Shown here: positions 16,702 through 22,220 of the stretch, in pieces
Position numbering within the stretch: the first letter of the stretch is position 1
Layout: each line of letters begins with the position of its first letter
Virus record (IMG/VR): IMGVR_UViG_3300050821_002805
Location: 1-39,799 of that record
Direction: 5' to 3' (one strand)
From: a virus
Length of the DNA: 39,799 nucleotides
Notes under the pieces: model-generated
What the model saw: the letters and a program-made list of their open reading frames with translations, nothing else
Databases searched by the model: none
What the model was told of the DNA's origin: nothing
Made by a program: the position numbers and the translations under genes

Positions 16702-17387
16702 TCCCCGACTGGCTCATCCGCCGCGCGCTTGCGCTCACGCTTGGGATAGGCGGTGGATATACCGCCCATCTCATCATGAGCGAAAACGCATGGGCGGTCG
16801 GGTCGTCGCTCGGTGTCGATGATACCGTGTGGCTGGCGATTGTCGTGGCATTCTCTGGCACGCTGTCTCCCGTCCTCCTGTCGTATCTGACAAACAGGAA
16901 TCGCCGCGCCGAGCGAAAAGAGGATTATGATCGTCAAGACGCGGTCGCGGCGCAAGCGGCCGAAGCCGCCCGGCTGTTGGCGGAGCAGCAGACCGACATC
17001 GCGCGCAAGGTGCGGGAGAATGCCGTGATGGCCAGCCGTGCCACAGAAGAAGTGGCGGCGAAGGCCGATGAAGCGGCGCGACTCCTGTTGGATGAGAATC
17101 GCAAGGTTGCCGACAGGGCCGATCAGACAATCGAGAAGCTTGATATCATCCACACGCTCGTCAACTCGAACATGACGGCGGCGATGAAGGCGGAGATGGA
17201 CGCCACGGTACGGGAACTAGCCTTGATGCGGGAGATTGTTGCCATGAAAAAGACATCTGGCCAGGAGCCAAGCGTCGAGACGCTGGCGGCGATCGAGGCG
17301 ACCGGCGCGAAGATCGCCGAATTGAGTGCGTCGCTGAGCGACAGAATAGAGGCGACGAAAGCGGCAGCGAAATCGGGAGAGAGTTGA
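16698..17387 (+). CDS. Membrane-anchored long coiled-coil protein
   Basis: 229 residues from GTG 16698. Hydrophobic segments at about 8-26 and 40-65 (DDTVWLAIVVAFSGTLSPVL) are followed by about 150 residues of charged coiled coil (AAEAARLLAEQQTDIARKV, then ASRATEEVAAKADEAARLL). An inner-membrane protein with a long coiled coil could be an i-spanin paired with the nearby lipoprotein, although two membrane segments and this length are unusual for that role. It is the last rightward gene before the convergent leftward block. Confidence 0.65.
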   Translation: MIPDWLIRRALALTLGIGGGYTAHLIMSENAWAVGSSLGVDDTVWLAIVVAFSGTLSPVLLSYLTNRNRRAERKEDYDRQDAVAAQAAEAARLLAEQQTDIARKVRENAVMASRATEEVAAKADEAARLLLDENRKVADRADQTIEKLDIIHTLVNSNMTAAMKAEMDATVRELALMREIVAMKKTSGQEPSVETLAAIEATGAKIAELSASLSDRIEATKAAAKSGES

Positions 17388-17498
17388 TCTCACATTGCGT
17401 ACATGACGCTGAGGCCGCATCCGTGACGCACCTGCGCTGGTGGTCGCCTGCCGCATGGGGAGGATTGACCGCCGGGGGTCCTGGCATGGTGGCCTCTG
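17388..17498. other. Convergent intergenic interval
   Basis: Rightward late genes end at 17387 and the leftward block ends at 17499, so transcripts meet here. I see no hairpin followed by a T-run on either strand, so no intrinsic terminator is called. A leftward ATG at about 17476, behind an AGAGGCCACC element like the start-associated sequences elsewhere, opens a reading frame that would run antisense into the 3' end of the coiled-coil gene; it is not called as a gene. Confidence 0.4.
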
Positions 17499-17714
17499 TC
17501 AATACTCAGTCGAGTTTGCGGATGGCGGCGGCAGTTTGGCATAACCAAATCTTACCCAACGTCGCGCGGCAAGCTCACACAATGGCGCCGTCAGGGCGAT
17601 GCCGTTTGCGAACCCGCCGTGCGTCGCCCGTCTCTTGCATCCGCACCAGCAGCGCCGACGCGTGCTCACGGGCTGCATGTAGCGTCGATGCTCGATTGCT
17701 GATGCCCAGAGCAT
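17499..17714 (-). CDS. Small Cys/Arg-rich phage protein
   Basis: 71 residues from ATG 17714 (leftward), just after the stop of the upstream gene, with GAGACG as SD. The core RRRCWCGCKRRATHGGFANG and the end ARRWVRFG resemble a small Cys-x-Cys-x-x-Arg protein family that I have seen in rhizobial phages; the Cys pair and His may bind metal. Function unknown. Last gene of the leftward operon. Confidence 0.6.
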   Translation of the reverse strand: MLWASAIEHRRYMQPVSTRRRCWCGCKRRATHGGFANGIALTAPLCELAARRWVRFGYAKLPPPSANSTEY

Positions 17715-17724
17715 GACGCGCGTC

Positions 17725-17964
17725 TCAGTCGGGTTTGCCAAGCGCTTTGTCGATGATGTGCTTGACCGGCGTGCCCCGGCGAATGACCTCCAAACCGCAA
17801 CCATCCCCGCTCGGGTGATCTAGACATTTCAGCGCCTCGCGAGCATCGGAGAGAGCTGATCGCAGTTCGGCTATCTCCGCGAGATCATCGCCACGTAGAC
17901 AGCCCCAATGACATCCGCATGAGAGCAGACAGGTAGCACACTTGGTTTCAAGTCCTGTCCACAC
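17725..17964 (-). CDS. Small Cys-rich hypothetical protein
   Basis: 79 residues from GTG 17964 (leftward), with GAGG 7 bases upstream within a TAGAGGCCCGC element. The N-terminus carries closely spaced Cys residues (KCATCLLSCGCHWGC) suitable for metal binding; a helix follows (LAEIAELRSALSDAREALKC) and then a short tail. Function unknown. It is one of a series of short leftward genes with matching start-associated sequences. Confidence 0.5.
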   Translation of the reverse strand: MWTGLETKCATCLLSCGCHWGCLRGDDLAEIAELRSALSDAREALKCLDHPSGDGCGLEVIRRGTPVKHIIDKALGKPD

Positions 17965-17966
17965 TT

Positions 17967-17977
17967 GCGGGCCTCTA
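17967..17977 (-). repeat. Start-associated sequence, TAGAGGCCCGC class
   Basis: Second copy of the 11-mer TAGAGGCCCGC, starting with the TAG of the gene at 17975-18142 and followed by GTG 17964. Confidence 0.55.
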
Positions 17978-18142
17978 TTGCTTCAGCGCGTCACGCGCGA
18001 TTTTGGTCATTTGCCGTACTGTTGAGAAGGCGCGATCCAGCGGCATTACGTCGATCATTTCCGGCGTCAGATTGGCGATCTCTTGGAGCGCCGCCCGCAG
18101 GCGCGCAACCTCGTGGCTGGCTCTGTGGGCTACATGCTGCAT
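17975..18142 (-). CDS. Small helical hypothetical protein
   Basis: 55 residues from ATG 18142 (leftward) behind TGAGCCCGCC, a variant of the start element used by its neighbours. Helical throughout (EVARLRAALQEIANLTPEMI). An in-frame TTG at 18160 overlaps the upstream gene and is less likely. Function unknown. Confidence 0.5.
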   Translation of the reverse strand: MQHVAHRASHEVARLRAALQEIANLTPEMIDVMPLDRAFSTVRQMTKIARDALKQ

Positions 18143-18149
18143 GGCGGGC

Positions 18150-18413
18150 TCAGTTGACAATCTCGAAGACCAGTGGAACGCGGCGCTTGATGCCGCGCTG
18201 TGAACCGTATCGGCCGTTCGCCGGCACGTAGCGCTTGGCCGATTTGTCGTAGCGGCTCGCCTCGGGATAGAGCCGATGGAACTCGGCGAGATCGGCAGAC
18301 GCTTGTCCCTCCGACACCTCGAATGCCCGCATGATGTCGCTGCGGCGGATGGCGCCCGCCGTGAGCAGGCGCCAGTCGATGTAGTCGAGGCGGCGGTCGG
18401 TGGCCCAGGTCAT
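18150..18413 (-). CDS. Helix-turn-helix regulator (WYL-regulator N-terminal type)
   Basis: 87 residues from ATG 18413 (leftward; SD-like GGAAGAGACGG). The segment RRLDYIDWRLLTAGAIRRSD followed by IMRAFEVSEGQASADLAEF and YDKSAKRYVP is the pattern of the winged helix-turn-helix at the N-terminus of a class of DeoR/WYL-like regulators found in Proteobacteria, here without the WYL effector domain. It probably binds DNA and is the best candidate within this operon for the repressor of the promoter at 18.85 kb, upstream of it. An open extension to 18491 exists but has no good start. Confidence 0.7.
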   Translation of the reverse strand: MTWATDRRLDYIDWRLLTAGAIRRSDIMRAFEVSEGQASADLAEFHRLYPEASRYDKSAKRYVPANGRYGSQRGIKRRVPLVFEIVN

Positions 18414-18519
18414 CCGTCTCTTCCAATGAGGCCCAGGGCCGAAGCCCGGAGAGGTGTCAGGCGGCTGGCGCTGCAATCCAGCCGGGAACATCGCAGCGCC
18501 TAACGACGGCCGTCGCCGA

Positions 18520-18801
18520 TTAGATCGTGTATGTGCCCGCAGGAGTTTTGGGCTGGCGCCACGTCCGGTCGCGGAAGTGCCGGCCGATCATGCGATCAAT
18601 CGCGTCCCAATCGTCGTGGTACAGCAGCGACGCGACGACCCTGGCATCGCCGATCGTTCCGCACGACTGCCAACCGTCCGCCGTCAGCCTAGAGCGCTCC
18701 AGGGTATCGCCGGTGGCCTGGATATCATCCTGCCCCGACACGCAATAGCGCGACACCAAAATGGTGGCGACCTCGTCGGGTGTCATCAGTTGCTGTGCCA
18801 T
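18520..18801 (-). CDS. Hypothetical early protein
   Basis: 93 residues from ATG 18801 (leftward) with SD GGAGAGACGAG immediately upstream. The first part is helical (MTPDEVATILVSRYCVSGQD), the middle holds DGWQSCGTIGDARVVASLLY and the end is aromatic and basic (DRMIGRHFRDRTWRQP). No known motif. It is the first gene after the operator-covered promoter, so it should be the most tightly controlled member of the leftward operon. Confidence 0.55.
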   Translation of the reverse strand: MAQQLMTPDEVATILVSRYCVSGQDDIQATGDTLERSRLTADGWQSCGTIGDARVVASLLYHDDWDAIDRMIGRHFRDRTWRQPKTPAGTYTI

Positions 18802-18830
18802 CTCGTCTCTCCATCCAGGGCACCATGCCC

Positions 18831-18847
18831 CTATCCACAATGGATAG
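18831..18847. promoter_or_regulatory. Inverted repeat, putative operator
   Basis: CTATCCA-CAA-TGGATAG is a perfect 7-bp inverted repeat with a 3-base spacer. It lies just downstream of the leftward -10 element, near the expected transcription start, where a bound protein would block initiation. It shares the half-site core ATCCA/TGGAT with the larger repeat 9 bases away. It also contains an 8-of-9 DnaA-box match (CTATCCACA). Confidence 0.6.
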
Positions 18848-18874
18848 AGTATAGACATGGATTGATAAAGTCAA
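18848..18874 (-). promoter_or_regulatory. Putative leftward promoter
   Basis: On the minus strand -35 TTGACT (18874-18869) and -10 TATACT (18853-18848) are separated by 15 bases, shorter than the usual 16-18. It would transcribe the genes from 18801 downward. It lies at the 3' end of the preceding small gene and is overlapped or flanked by two inverted repeats, suggesting repression. Confidence 0.5.
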
Positions 18875-18880
18875 TCCATG
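18856..18880. promoter_or_regulatory. Perfect inverted repeat, putative operator
   Basis: CATGGATTGA-TAAAG-TCAATCCATG is a perfect 10-bp inverted repeat with a 5-base spacer covering the -35 and spacer of the leftward promoter. This is the geometry of a binding site for a dimeric repressor. It also contains the stop of the gene at 18871-19002, so a role as RNA hairpin is an alternative, though no T-run follows. Confidence 0.65.
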
Positions 18881-19002
18881 CATTCGGGACTATGATCACG
18901 AAATGTTACAAGCTTGGGACTATGCGATGCGCGGACATGCGGCCCAAGACAAGATCGCACCAACGCGTGAGCCTTCTCACGATTGTCGTCGTTCGGCGGC
19001 AT
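18871..19002 (-). CDS. Very small hypothetical protein
   Basis: 43 residues from ATG 19002 (leftward). The start follows TAACTCGACTGAGGCCCGCC, where the upstream gene's TAA runs directly into a conserved element shared with 21914-21927. The product (NDDNREKAHALVRSCLGPHV and a His/Asp-rich tail) has no motif. Its stop lies in the large operator repeat. The start context is the main support. Confidence 0.4.
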   Translation of the reverse strand: MPPNDDNREKAHALVRSCLGPHVRASHSPKLVTFRDHSPECMD

Positions 19003-19008
19003 GGCGGG

Positions 19009-19022
19009 CCTCAGTCGAGTTA
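19009..19022 (-). repeat. Start-associated sequence, CTCGACTGAGG class
   Basis: TAACTCGACTGAGG read leftward, starting with the TAA stop of the gene at 19020-19184 and providing the SD for ATG 19002. Identical to 21914-21927. Confidence 0.65.
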
Positions 19023-19184
19023 ATCGTCTAGCTGCTTGGCAAGGCGCCGCGCCTCGTCGAGGCACTTGAACAGCGCCACCTTGGTCGAACTTTCTCCGCT
19101 GTCGATCGCCTCGTCGGCATGCTCGATCGCGGCCACCTGAGCGGCGATCAGCGATCGGATCAGTTTTTGGTGTGTCTCGTTCAT
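19020..19184 (-). CDS. Small acidic helical protein
   Basis: 54 residues from ATG 19184 (leftward). The start follows TAGAGGCCCGCC, in which the TAG of the upstream metallopeptidase gene is part of the SD region. The product is helical and acidic (KLIRSLIAAQVAAIEHADEA, then LFKCLDEARRLAKQLDD). Small acidic early proteins are often inhibitors of host enzymes, but nothing specific supports this here. Confidence 0.5.
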   Translation of the reverse strand: MNETHQKLIRSLIAAQVAAIEHADEAIDSGESSTKVALFKCLDEARRLAKQLDD

Positions 19185-19185
19185 G

Positions 19186-19196
19186 GCGGGCCTCTA
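19186..19196 (-). repeat. Start-associated sequence, TAGAGGCCCGC class
   Basis: TAGAGGCCCGC read leftward, starting with the TAG of the metallopeptidase gene and supplying the SD of ATG 19184. The same 11-mer precedes GTG 17964 at 17967-17977. Confidence 0.55.
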
Positions 19197-19562
19197 CTGA
19201 GCGGCGAGCGCGTGGACCGGATGGTCCGGCGCAGCCTGTTTCATATGCGGGCTTCGCTCGACCTTGGCGAGGTACGCCCGCAGACACCTTTGCATCGTGC
19301 GGGACATCGGCAGTGTCCAGCGCAGCGCGTGTTCGAGCGCCCATTCCCAGGCGCCGACTTCCTTGTCGAGCCGCGTTCCGTTTTGGCGCTTGCCGAGAAT
19401 GTGGCCGATCTCGTGCAGGGCGATCGCGTAGGTGATCTCGCTCTTGACCGGGCGGATTTTGATCCGGCGCGACCGGCGGTAAGCACGACCGCCGCGCGAG
19501 TGGTTGGCGACCTCTATGCTCTTGATCTTGCAGATGCGGGCGATGTGGGCGGCTAGTTCCAT
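19194..19562 (-). CDS. Putative zinc metallopeptidase (HExxH)
   Basis: 122 residues from ATG 19562 (leftward; AGGGAC as SD). The N-terminus is basic ([17 protein letters not shown]). The motif [10 protein letters not shown] at residues 48-57 has the HExxH zinc-binding and catalytic residues of zincins; Glu68 in [10 protein letters not shown], 14 residues after the second His, could be the third ligand. The helix after it is Trp-rich. Small stand-alone zincins in phages may cleave host regulators, as ImmA-like proteases do for repressors, but the target is unknown. First gene of the leftward operon, driven by a strong predicted promoter. Confidence 0.7.
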   Translation of the reverse strand: MELAAHIARICKIKSIEVANHSRGGRAYRRSRRIKIRPVKSEITYAIALHEIGHILGKRQNGTRLDKEVGAWEWALEHALRWTLPMSRTMQRCLRAYLAKVERSPHMKQAAPDHPVHALAAQ

Positions 19563-19587
19563 GGCGCGTGTCCCTGCTGACCACAGC

Positions 19588-19616
19588 AATATGCGCCCTT
19601 GCGTTTAGATTGTCAA
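19588..19616 (-). promoter_or_regulatory. Leftward early promoter
   Basis: On the minus strand a consensus -35 TTGACA (19616-19611) and a -10 CATATT (19593-19588) are separated by exactly 17 bases. The predicted start lies about 20 bases before the metallopeptidase ATG. It overlaps the divergent rightward promoter, so both cannot be occupied by polymerase at once. Confidence 0.6.
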
Positions 19617-19627
19617 GGGTCTATATT
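19599..19627 (+). promoter_or_regulatory. Rightward early promoter, likely leaderless
   Basis: -35 TTGCGT (19599-19604) and -10 TATATT (19622-19627) with a 17-base spacer. The expected start, 6-7 bases after the -10, coincides with the A of ATG 19634, and no SD precedes this ATG. The mRNA would therefore begin at or next to its start codon. The -35 of the opposing promoter lies within this promoter's spacer. Confidence 0.55.
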
Positions 19628-19633
19628 GGCCCA

Positions 19634-20212
19634 ATGGAGACGACGGCTGCAAAAGTTGCTGCGTTGCGGGAGGAAAACCCGAATATATCGGGAGCTTCCA
19701 TGGCAGCTATGTTCGGGGTGTCACGTCAGCGCGTTGCCCAGATTCTTGCTGCTCTCGGGCTGCCCACTCGGGTAGTCAGGCTGAAACGGGTTTCCAAGCC
19801 GACCGAGAGGCCGGAATATCTCTGCTGGTGGAATATGATCGACCGCTGCACCAACCCAGAACACAAGGGATTTAGCTATTACGGCGGGCGTGGAATATCC
19901 ATCTGTGAACGCTGGCGCAGTTTTCAGGCATTCTTTTCCGACATGGGGCCGCGTCCGTCGCCGCAACATTCGATTGATCGGATCGACAACGACGGCAACT
20001 ATGAGCCGGGAAATTGCCGGTGGGCGACGAAAGGTGAGGGGCGGGAAGTCAAGATGACGGCGGTCGTCATGGGCAAGATGGAATTGCTGCTGAAGGGCGG
20101 CGCGACTGCCGAGGATGTCGCCAAGAAATTCGGCGTTGGCAAGTCGTCGATCTACACTTACTTTTCATTCGCGCGGGGCAAGGTCCGGCGCAAGCGTAAA
20201 CCCGTCATCTGA
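19634..20212 (+). CDS. HNH endonuclease with helix-turn-helix domains
   Basis: 192 residues. Residues 18-42 form a helix-turn-helix ([20 protein letters not shown]). The nuclease part has the pattern of phage HNH homing endonucleases: [29 protein letters not shown] and the core [18 protein letters not shown] at 113-130. A second helix-turn-helix follows ([20 protein letters not shown]). The ATG at 19634 has no SD and lies at the predicted transcription start. An endonuclease as first gene from an early promoter is notable: it may be a mobile intruder at the control region, or a nuclease that acts early on host or competitor DNA. Confidence 0.8.
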   Translation: METTAAKVAALREENPNISGASMAAMFGVSRQRVAQILAALGLPTRVVRLKRVSKPTERPEYLCWWNMIDRCTNPEHKGFSYYGGRGISICERWRSFQAFFSDMGPRPSPQHSIDRIDNDGNYEPGNCRWATKGEGREVKMTAVVMGKMELLLKGGATAEDVAKKFGVGKSSIYTYFSFARGKVRRKRKPVI

Positions 20213-20224
20213 GGAGAGAAAGCT

Positions 20225-20359
20225 ATGACTGAGACCCAACGCCGAGACATCGAAACCGCTTGCGCGTTGCTTACGAACCACCCCGACGATCTGCCGAGCG
20301 TAGGACGGGCACGGGAACTTCTAGAGCAGGTGCTAGCTGTGAAGGACGGAGAATCGTGA
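20225..20359 (+). CDS. Very small hypothetical protein
   Basis: 44 residues from ATG 20225. The SD lies in TGAGGAG (20210-20216), where TGA is the stop of the HNH gene. Helical, acidic product (DIETACALLTNHPDDLPSVG, ARELLEQVLAV). Its TGA overlaps the next GTG. Function unknown. Confidence 0.5.
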   Translation: MTETQRRDIETACALLTNHPDDLPSVGRARELLEQVLAVKDGES

Positions 20360-20748
20360 CCGACCTTGTGGCCGACATCTTCTCTGGCTTGCTTGATCCC
20401 AACTTTTCGTTTGACGAGACGGGATGTCCAGCGTGCGCCGCGAAGGTACAGAAGTGGTGGTCATACTGCGCAATGTGTGGGTGGCATATTGCTGGCGGTC
20501 AGGCATGCATGGAGGGGCCTAAAGCCGTATGCGAGGTTGCGGCCAAGGTTCTCCGTCGCGAAGGCCGCCCCTTGTCTCGCGGAAAGCTCACTGCCGCCCT
20601 TGAGGCGGAAGGTGTCAAAATCATCGGGACCGACAAAGAGAGCAGATCGCGATATGTCGGCACCATTCTTTGGCGCCATCCAAAGCGTTTCGTTCATGTC
20701 GAGAAGCTGGGATACTGGCTCGCCGACCAACCAACCGACGCAAAATAG
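20356..20748 (+). CDS. Zinc-ribbon protein with HARE-HTH-like winged helix
   Basis: 130 residues from GTG 20356, overlapping the previous stop. Residues 19-40 hold two CxxC pairs (CPACAAKVQKWWSYCAMC), a zinc ribbon. After a linker, residues 55-120 have the pattern of the HARE-HTH domain (AAKVLRREGRPLSRGKLTAA, GVKIIG, then FVHVEKLGYW): a winged helix that in other proteins accompanies restriction endonucleases and chromatin factors and is thought to sense DNA. Here it is a stand-alone early protein, possibly a regulator or anti-restriction factor. The domain call is by pattern. Confidence 0.65.
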   Translation: MTDLVADIFSGLLDPNFSFDETGCPACAAKVQKWWSYCAMCGWHIAGGQACMEGPKAVCEVAAKVLRREGRPLSRGKLTAALEAEGVKIIGTDKESRSRYVGTILWRHPKRFVHVEKLGYWLADQPTDAK

Positions 20749-20757
20749 GAGGCCGAC

Positions 20758-20973
20758 GTGCCGCTCGTATTCCAGGACTGGATGCTCCAGCTTTCGATGC
20801 AACAGCAATCGGTTCTCGTGCTCGCGTGTCGCGGCCCCGATGGCGTCGGCAAGTTCCATCCGACCAAGCAGGTCGTGGCACGCTATCGGGCGACGGTGCT
20901 CAAAGCCGCCTATTCGCCCCATGCGGATCGACGAGGGCGACGATACAACCTTCATGACGCTGATCCAGTTTAG
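20758..20973 (+). CDS. N-terminal part of a possibly frameshifted phage protein
   Basis: 71 residues from GTG 20758, SD AGGAGG inside TAGGAGGCCGACGTG, where TAG is the upstream stop. The N-terminal 50 residues (LVFQDWMLQLSMQQQSVLVL, RGPDG, KFHPTKQVVARYRATVLKAA) resemble the start of a longer protein seen in rhizobial phages, whose second half matches the next, overlapping frame. After residue 54 the sequence (HADRRGRRYNLHDADPV) looks out of frame. Omitting one C of the run 20917-20920 fuses both frames. It may be a mutation, a sequence error or +1 frameshifting at CCC-C. Confidence 0.6.
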   Translation: MPLVFQDWMLQLSMQQQSVLVLACRGPDGVGKFHPTKQVVARYRATVLKAAYSPHADRRGRRYNLHDADPV

Positions 20974-21232
20974 CGATGACGCCTTTTGGGCAACGCTCGT
21001 CAAGGCGTTTTTTGACCACGTAGACGAGCTACCGCATCACTACTACATGCACCTGATGCACGGCACGCAGATTGCGGGCTACAAGCATTCTCTACCGCTC
21101 ATGCGACAGCGATGGACTGCGTTTTATCATCGATGTTGCCACGATCTGCATCTATACCCCGAGGATGAACAGCAGATGGACGAGCGGCTTGGTGACTGGC
21201 AACACAAATATTGGGATGAAGCGGTCGCGTGA
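20921..21232 (+). CDS. C-terminal part of a possibly frameshifted phage protein
   Basis: 103 residues from ATG 20921. The sequence contains VKAFFDHVDELPHHYYMHLM, IAGYKH, then HLYPEDEQQMDERLGDWQ, a helical region that I associate with the second half of a roughly 155-170-residue rhizobial phage protein of unknown function. There is no SD directly before ATG 20921; translation may depend on the upstream frame, whose coding overlaps by 53 bases. Could also be an independent gene by coupling. Confidence 0.6.
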   Translation: MRIDEGDDTTFMTLIQFSDDAFWATLVKAFFDHVDELPHHYYMHLMHGTQIAGYKHSLPLMRQRWTAFYHRCCHDLHLYPEDEQQMDERLGDWQHKYWDEAVA

Positions 21233-21260
21233 CCGCCTCGACAGAGGAGCCGGTTTCGGG

Positions 21261-21332
21261 GTGAGTTACAAACGGACTTTCTGGCGCGCGACGGCCATAC
21301 GGGTCGCCACCCCGGCCACCATTTCGGAGTGA
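21261..21332 (+). CDS. Possible 23-residue peptide
   Basis: GTG 21261 to TGA 21330-21332 encodes a short basic peptide (SYKRTFWRATAIRVATPATI). An AGAGGAG element sits 10 bases upstream, as for other genes here, and no other start follows it. The element is the only support; it may be a remnant or a spacer between cassettes. Confidence 0.2.
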   Translation: MSYKRTFWRATAIRVATPATISE

Positions 21333-21369
21333 CCAATGCATCCATTAGCCCAACAGAGGAGATTTGCCC

Positions 21370-21657
21370 ATGAAGCTGGCCTCAATACTACAGCAGATTG
21401 GTGATGAACGTTCGCCGAGCGCGCCGCCCGTCATCATGTATATGCCGCCATCAGGTGCGGCGATCGAGTGCCCGTCGCTTGAAGCGGCGAAGAATGCAGC
21501 GCCGCGGCTCGCCGCAAAATATCCAGGGGCCACAGTCGCCGTTTACGAACTGGTCGGCTGGGCACGCGCGCCGGTAAGAGAGCCAGAGTTTACGTCCGGT
21601 AGCTCTCAGCTGGCCATTGAAGATCGCACAGACGAAGTCGCCGAACTGTTAGATTAG
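21370..21657 (+). CDS. Hypothetical early protein
   Basis: 95 residues from ATG 21370; GAGGAG lies 9 bases upstream. Contains MKLASILQQIGD, a Pro-rich turn, and an alpha/beta part (CPSLEAAKNAAPRLAAKYPG, ATVAVYELVGWARAP). The pattern suggests a small alpha/beta fold that could belong to the generic phage 'protein with terminal -VY-L' group, without known function. It ends in TAG, followed by a GCATTTTTGAGGAG element. Confidence 0.6.
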   Translation: MKLASILQQIGDERSPSAPPVIMYMPPSGAAIECPSLEAAKNAAPRLAAKYPGATVAVYELVGWARAPVREPEFTSGSSQLAIEDRTDEVAELLD

Positions 21658-21670
21658 CATTTTTGAGGAG
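21657..21670 (+). repeat. Start-associated sequence, GCATTTT class
   Basis: GCATTTTTGAGGAG differs by one base from the 14-mer at 22200-22213 and 27827-27840. It begins at the last base of the upstream TAG and supplies the SD for TTG 21680. Confidence 0.6.
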
Positions 21671-21679
21671 CGCGGACTT

Positions 21680-21916
21680 TTGGCTGCGGACATCAAGGTC
21701 GAAGTGCGGTACGATGCCGTCCAGGTATTGATCGACGGCGTGTTGCACCTGCATGTGATCCGCTCCAAACTGCTCGGCGTGCAGTCGTGGGTACGCGAGG
21801 CCGAAGGCGCCTACGTCATTGAGTTTGCGATGCAGGGCGGCTCGATGGAAAGCGACTATGATACCAAAGAGAAATGGCTGGCGGTTCTTGCCGGGCTGAG
21901 CAAGGCGCTGGTGTAA
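21680..21916 (+). CDS. Hypothetical early protein with TTG start
   Basis: 78 residues. TTG 21680 is supported by GAGGAG 9 bases upstream and the lack of an ATG before residue 50. The protein alternates beta strands (DIKVEVRYDAVQVLIDGVLH, IRSKLLGVQSWV) and ends in a helix (KWLAVLAGLSKALV). No family recognised. Its TAA is part of the 14-base element shared with the leftward gene block. Confidence 0.6.
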   Translation: MAADIKVEVRYDAVQVLIDGVLHLHVIRSKLLGVQSWVREAEGAYVIEFAMQGGSMESDYDTKEKWLAVLAGLSKALV

Positions 21917-21927
21917 CTCGACTGAGG
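21914..21927 (+). repeat. Start-associated sequence, CTCGACTGAGG class
   Basis: TAACTCGACTGAGG, identical to the sequence at 19009-19022 on the other strand. The first three bases are the stop of the upstream gene; the GAGGAG that it leads into is the SD of GTG 21936. Confidence 0.65.
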
Positions 21928-21935
21928 AGCGGGCC

Positions 21936-22208
21936 GTGACGACGCCGAAAGAGATCATCGCCAATCGCGCCGCCGAGCATATGCCAAAACCGGCGCACAA
22001 CATGTTTGCTGCGGAGGTCATCCGCGCCCTCATGGATGGCGGATACGTCATCGTCCCAAAATATCCGACCGACGCAATGGTCGGTGCGGTGTTTTGTCAT
22101 CATCTTGGCGAGCGTCGTTTTCTGGATACACCGCCGACGAAAGACAATGAGGTAGTAAACACTGACACGTCGATTTCCATCTATTGCAAGATGGTCGACG
22201 CATTTTAG
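21936..22208 (+). CDS. Hypothetical early protein
   Basis: 90 residues from GTG 21936 with TGAGGAG upstream. The first part is helical (PKEIIANRAAEHMPKPAHNM), the middle has GGYVIVPKYPTDAMVGAVFC, a pattern seen in many small phage and rhizobial proteins that combine a short helix with 'G-Y-x-I-V-P-x-x-P-T', and the end lacks motifs. Function unknown. Its TAG is followed by an SD-like element that has no rightward gene. Confidence 0.6.
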   Translation: MTTPKEIIANRAAEHMPKPAHNMFAAEVIRALMDGGYVIVPKYPTDAMVGAVFCHHLGERRFLDTPPTKDNEVVNTDTSISIYCKMVDAF

Positions 22209-22213
22209 AGGAG
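22200..22213 (+). repeat. Orphan start-associated sequence
   Basis: GCATTTTAGAGGAG, identical to 27827-27840, followed by GCCGGCGTC. It has all features of the elements that precede small rightward genes, but no start codon and no rightward gene follow; the next gene is the 3' end of the leftward ERF gene at 22221. It looks like a broken cassette junction. Confidence 0.55.
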
Positions 22214-22220
22214 GCCGGCG

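Noticed and set aside
17161-17476. Leftward ORF antisense to the end of the coiled-coil membrane gene, preceded by AGAGGCCACC
   Set aside because: The start context is suggestive, but the translation is Ser/Pro/Arg-rich and most of it lies opposite a good rightward gene.
18436-18447. GGGC-CGAA-GCCC hairpin between two leftward genes
   Set aside because: Only four pairs and no T-run on the leftward strand; not a credible intrinsic terminator.
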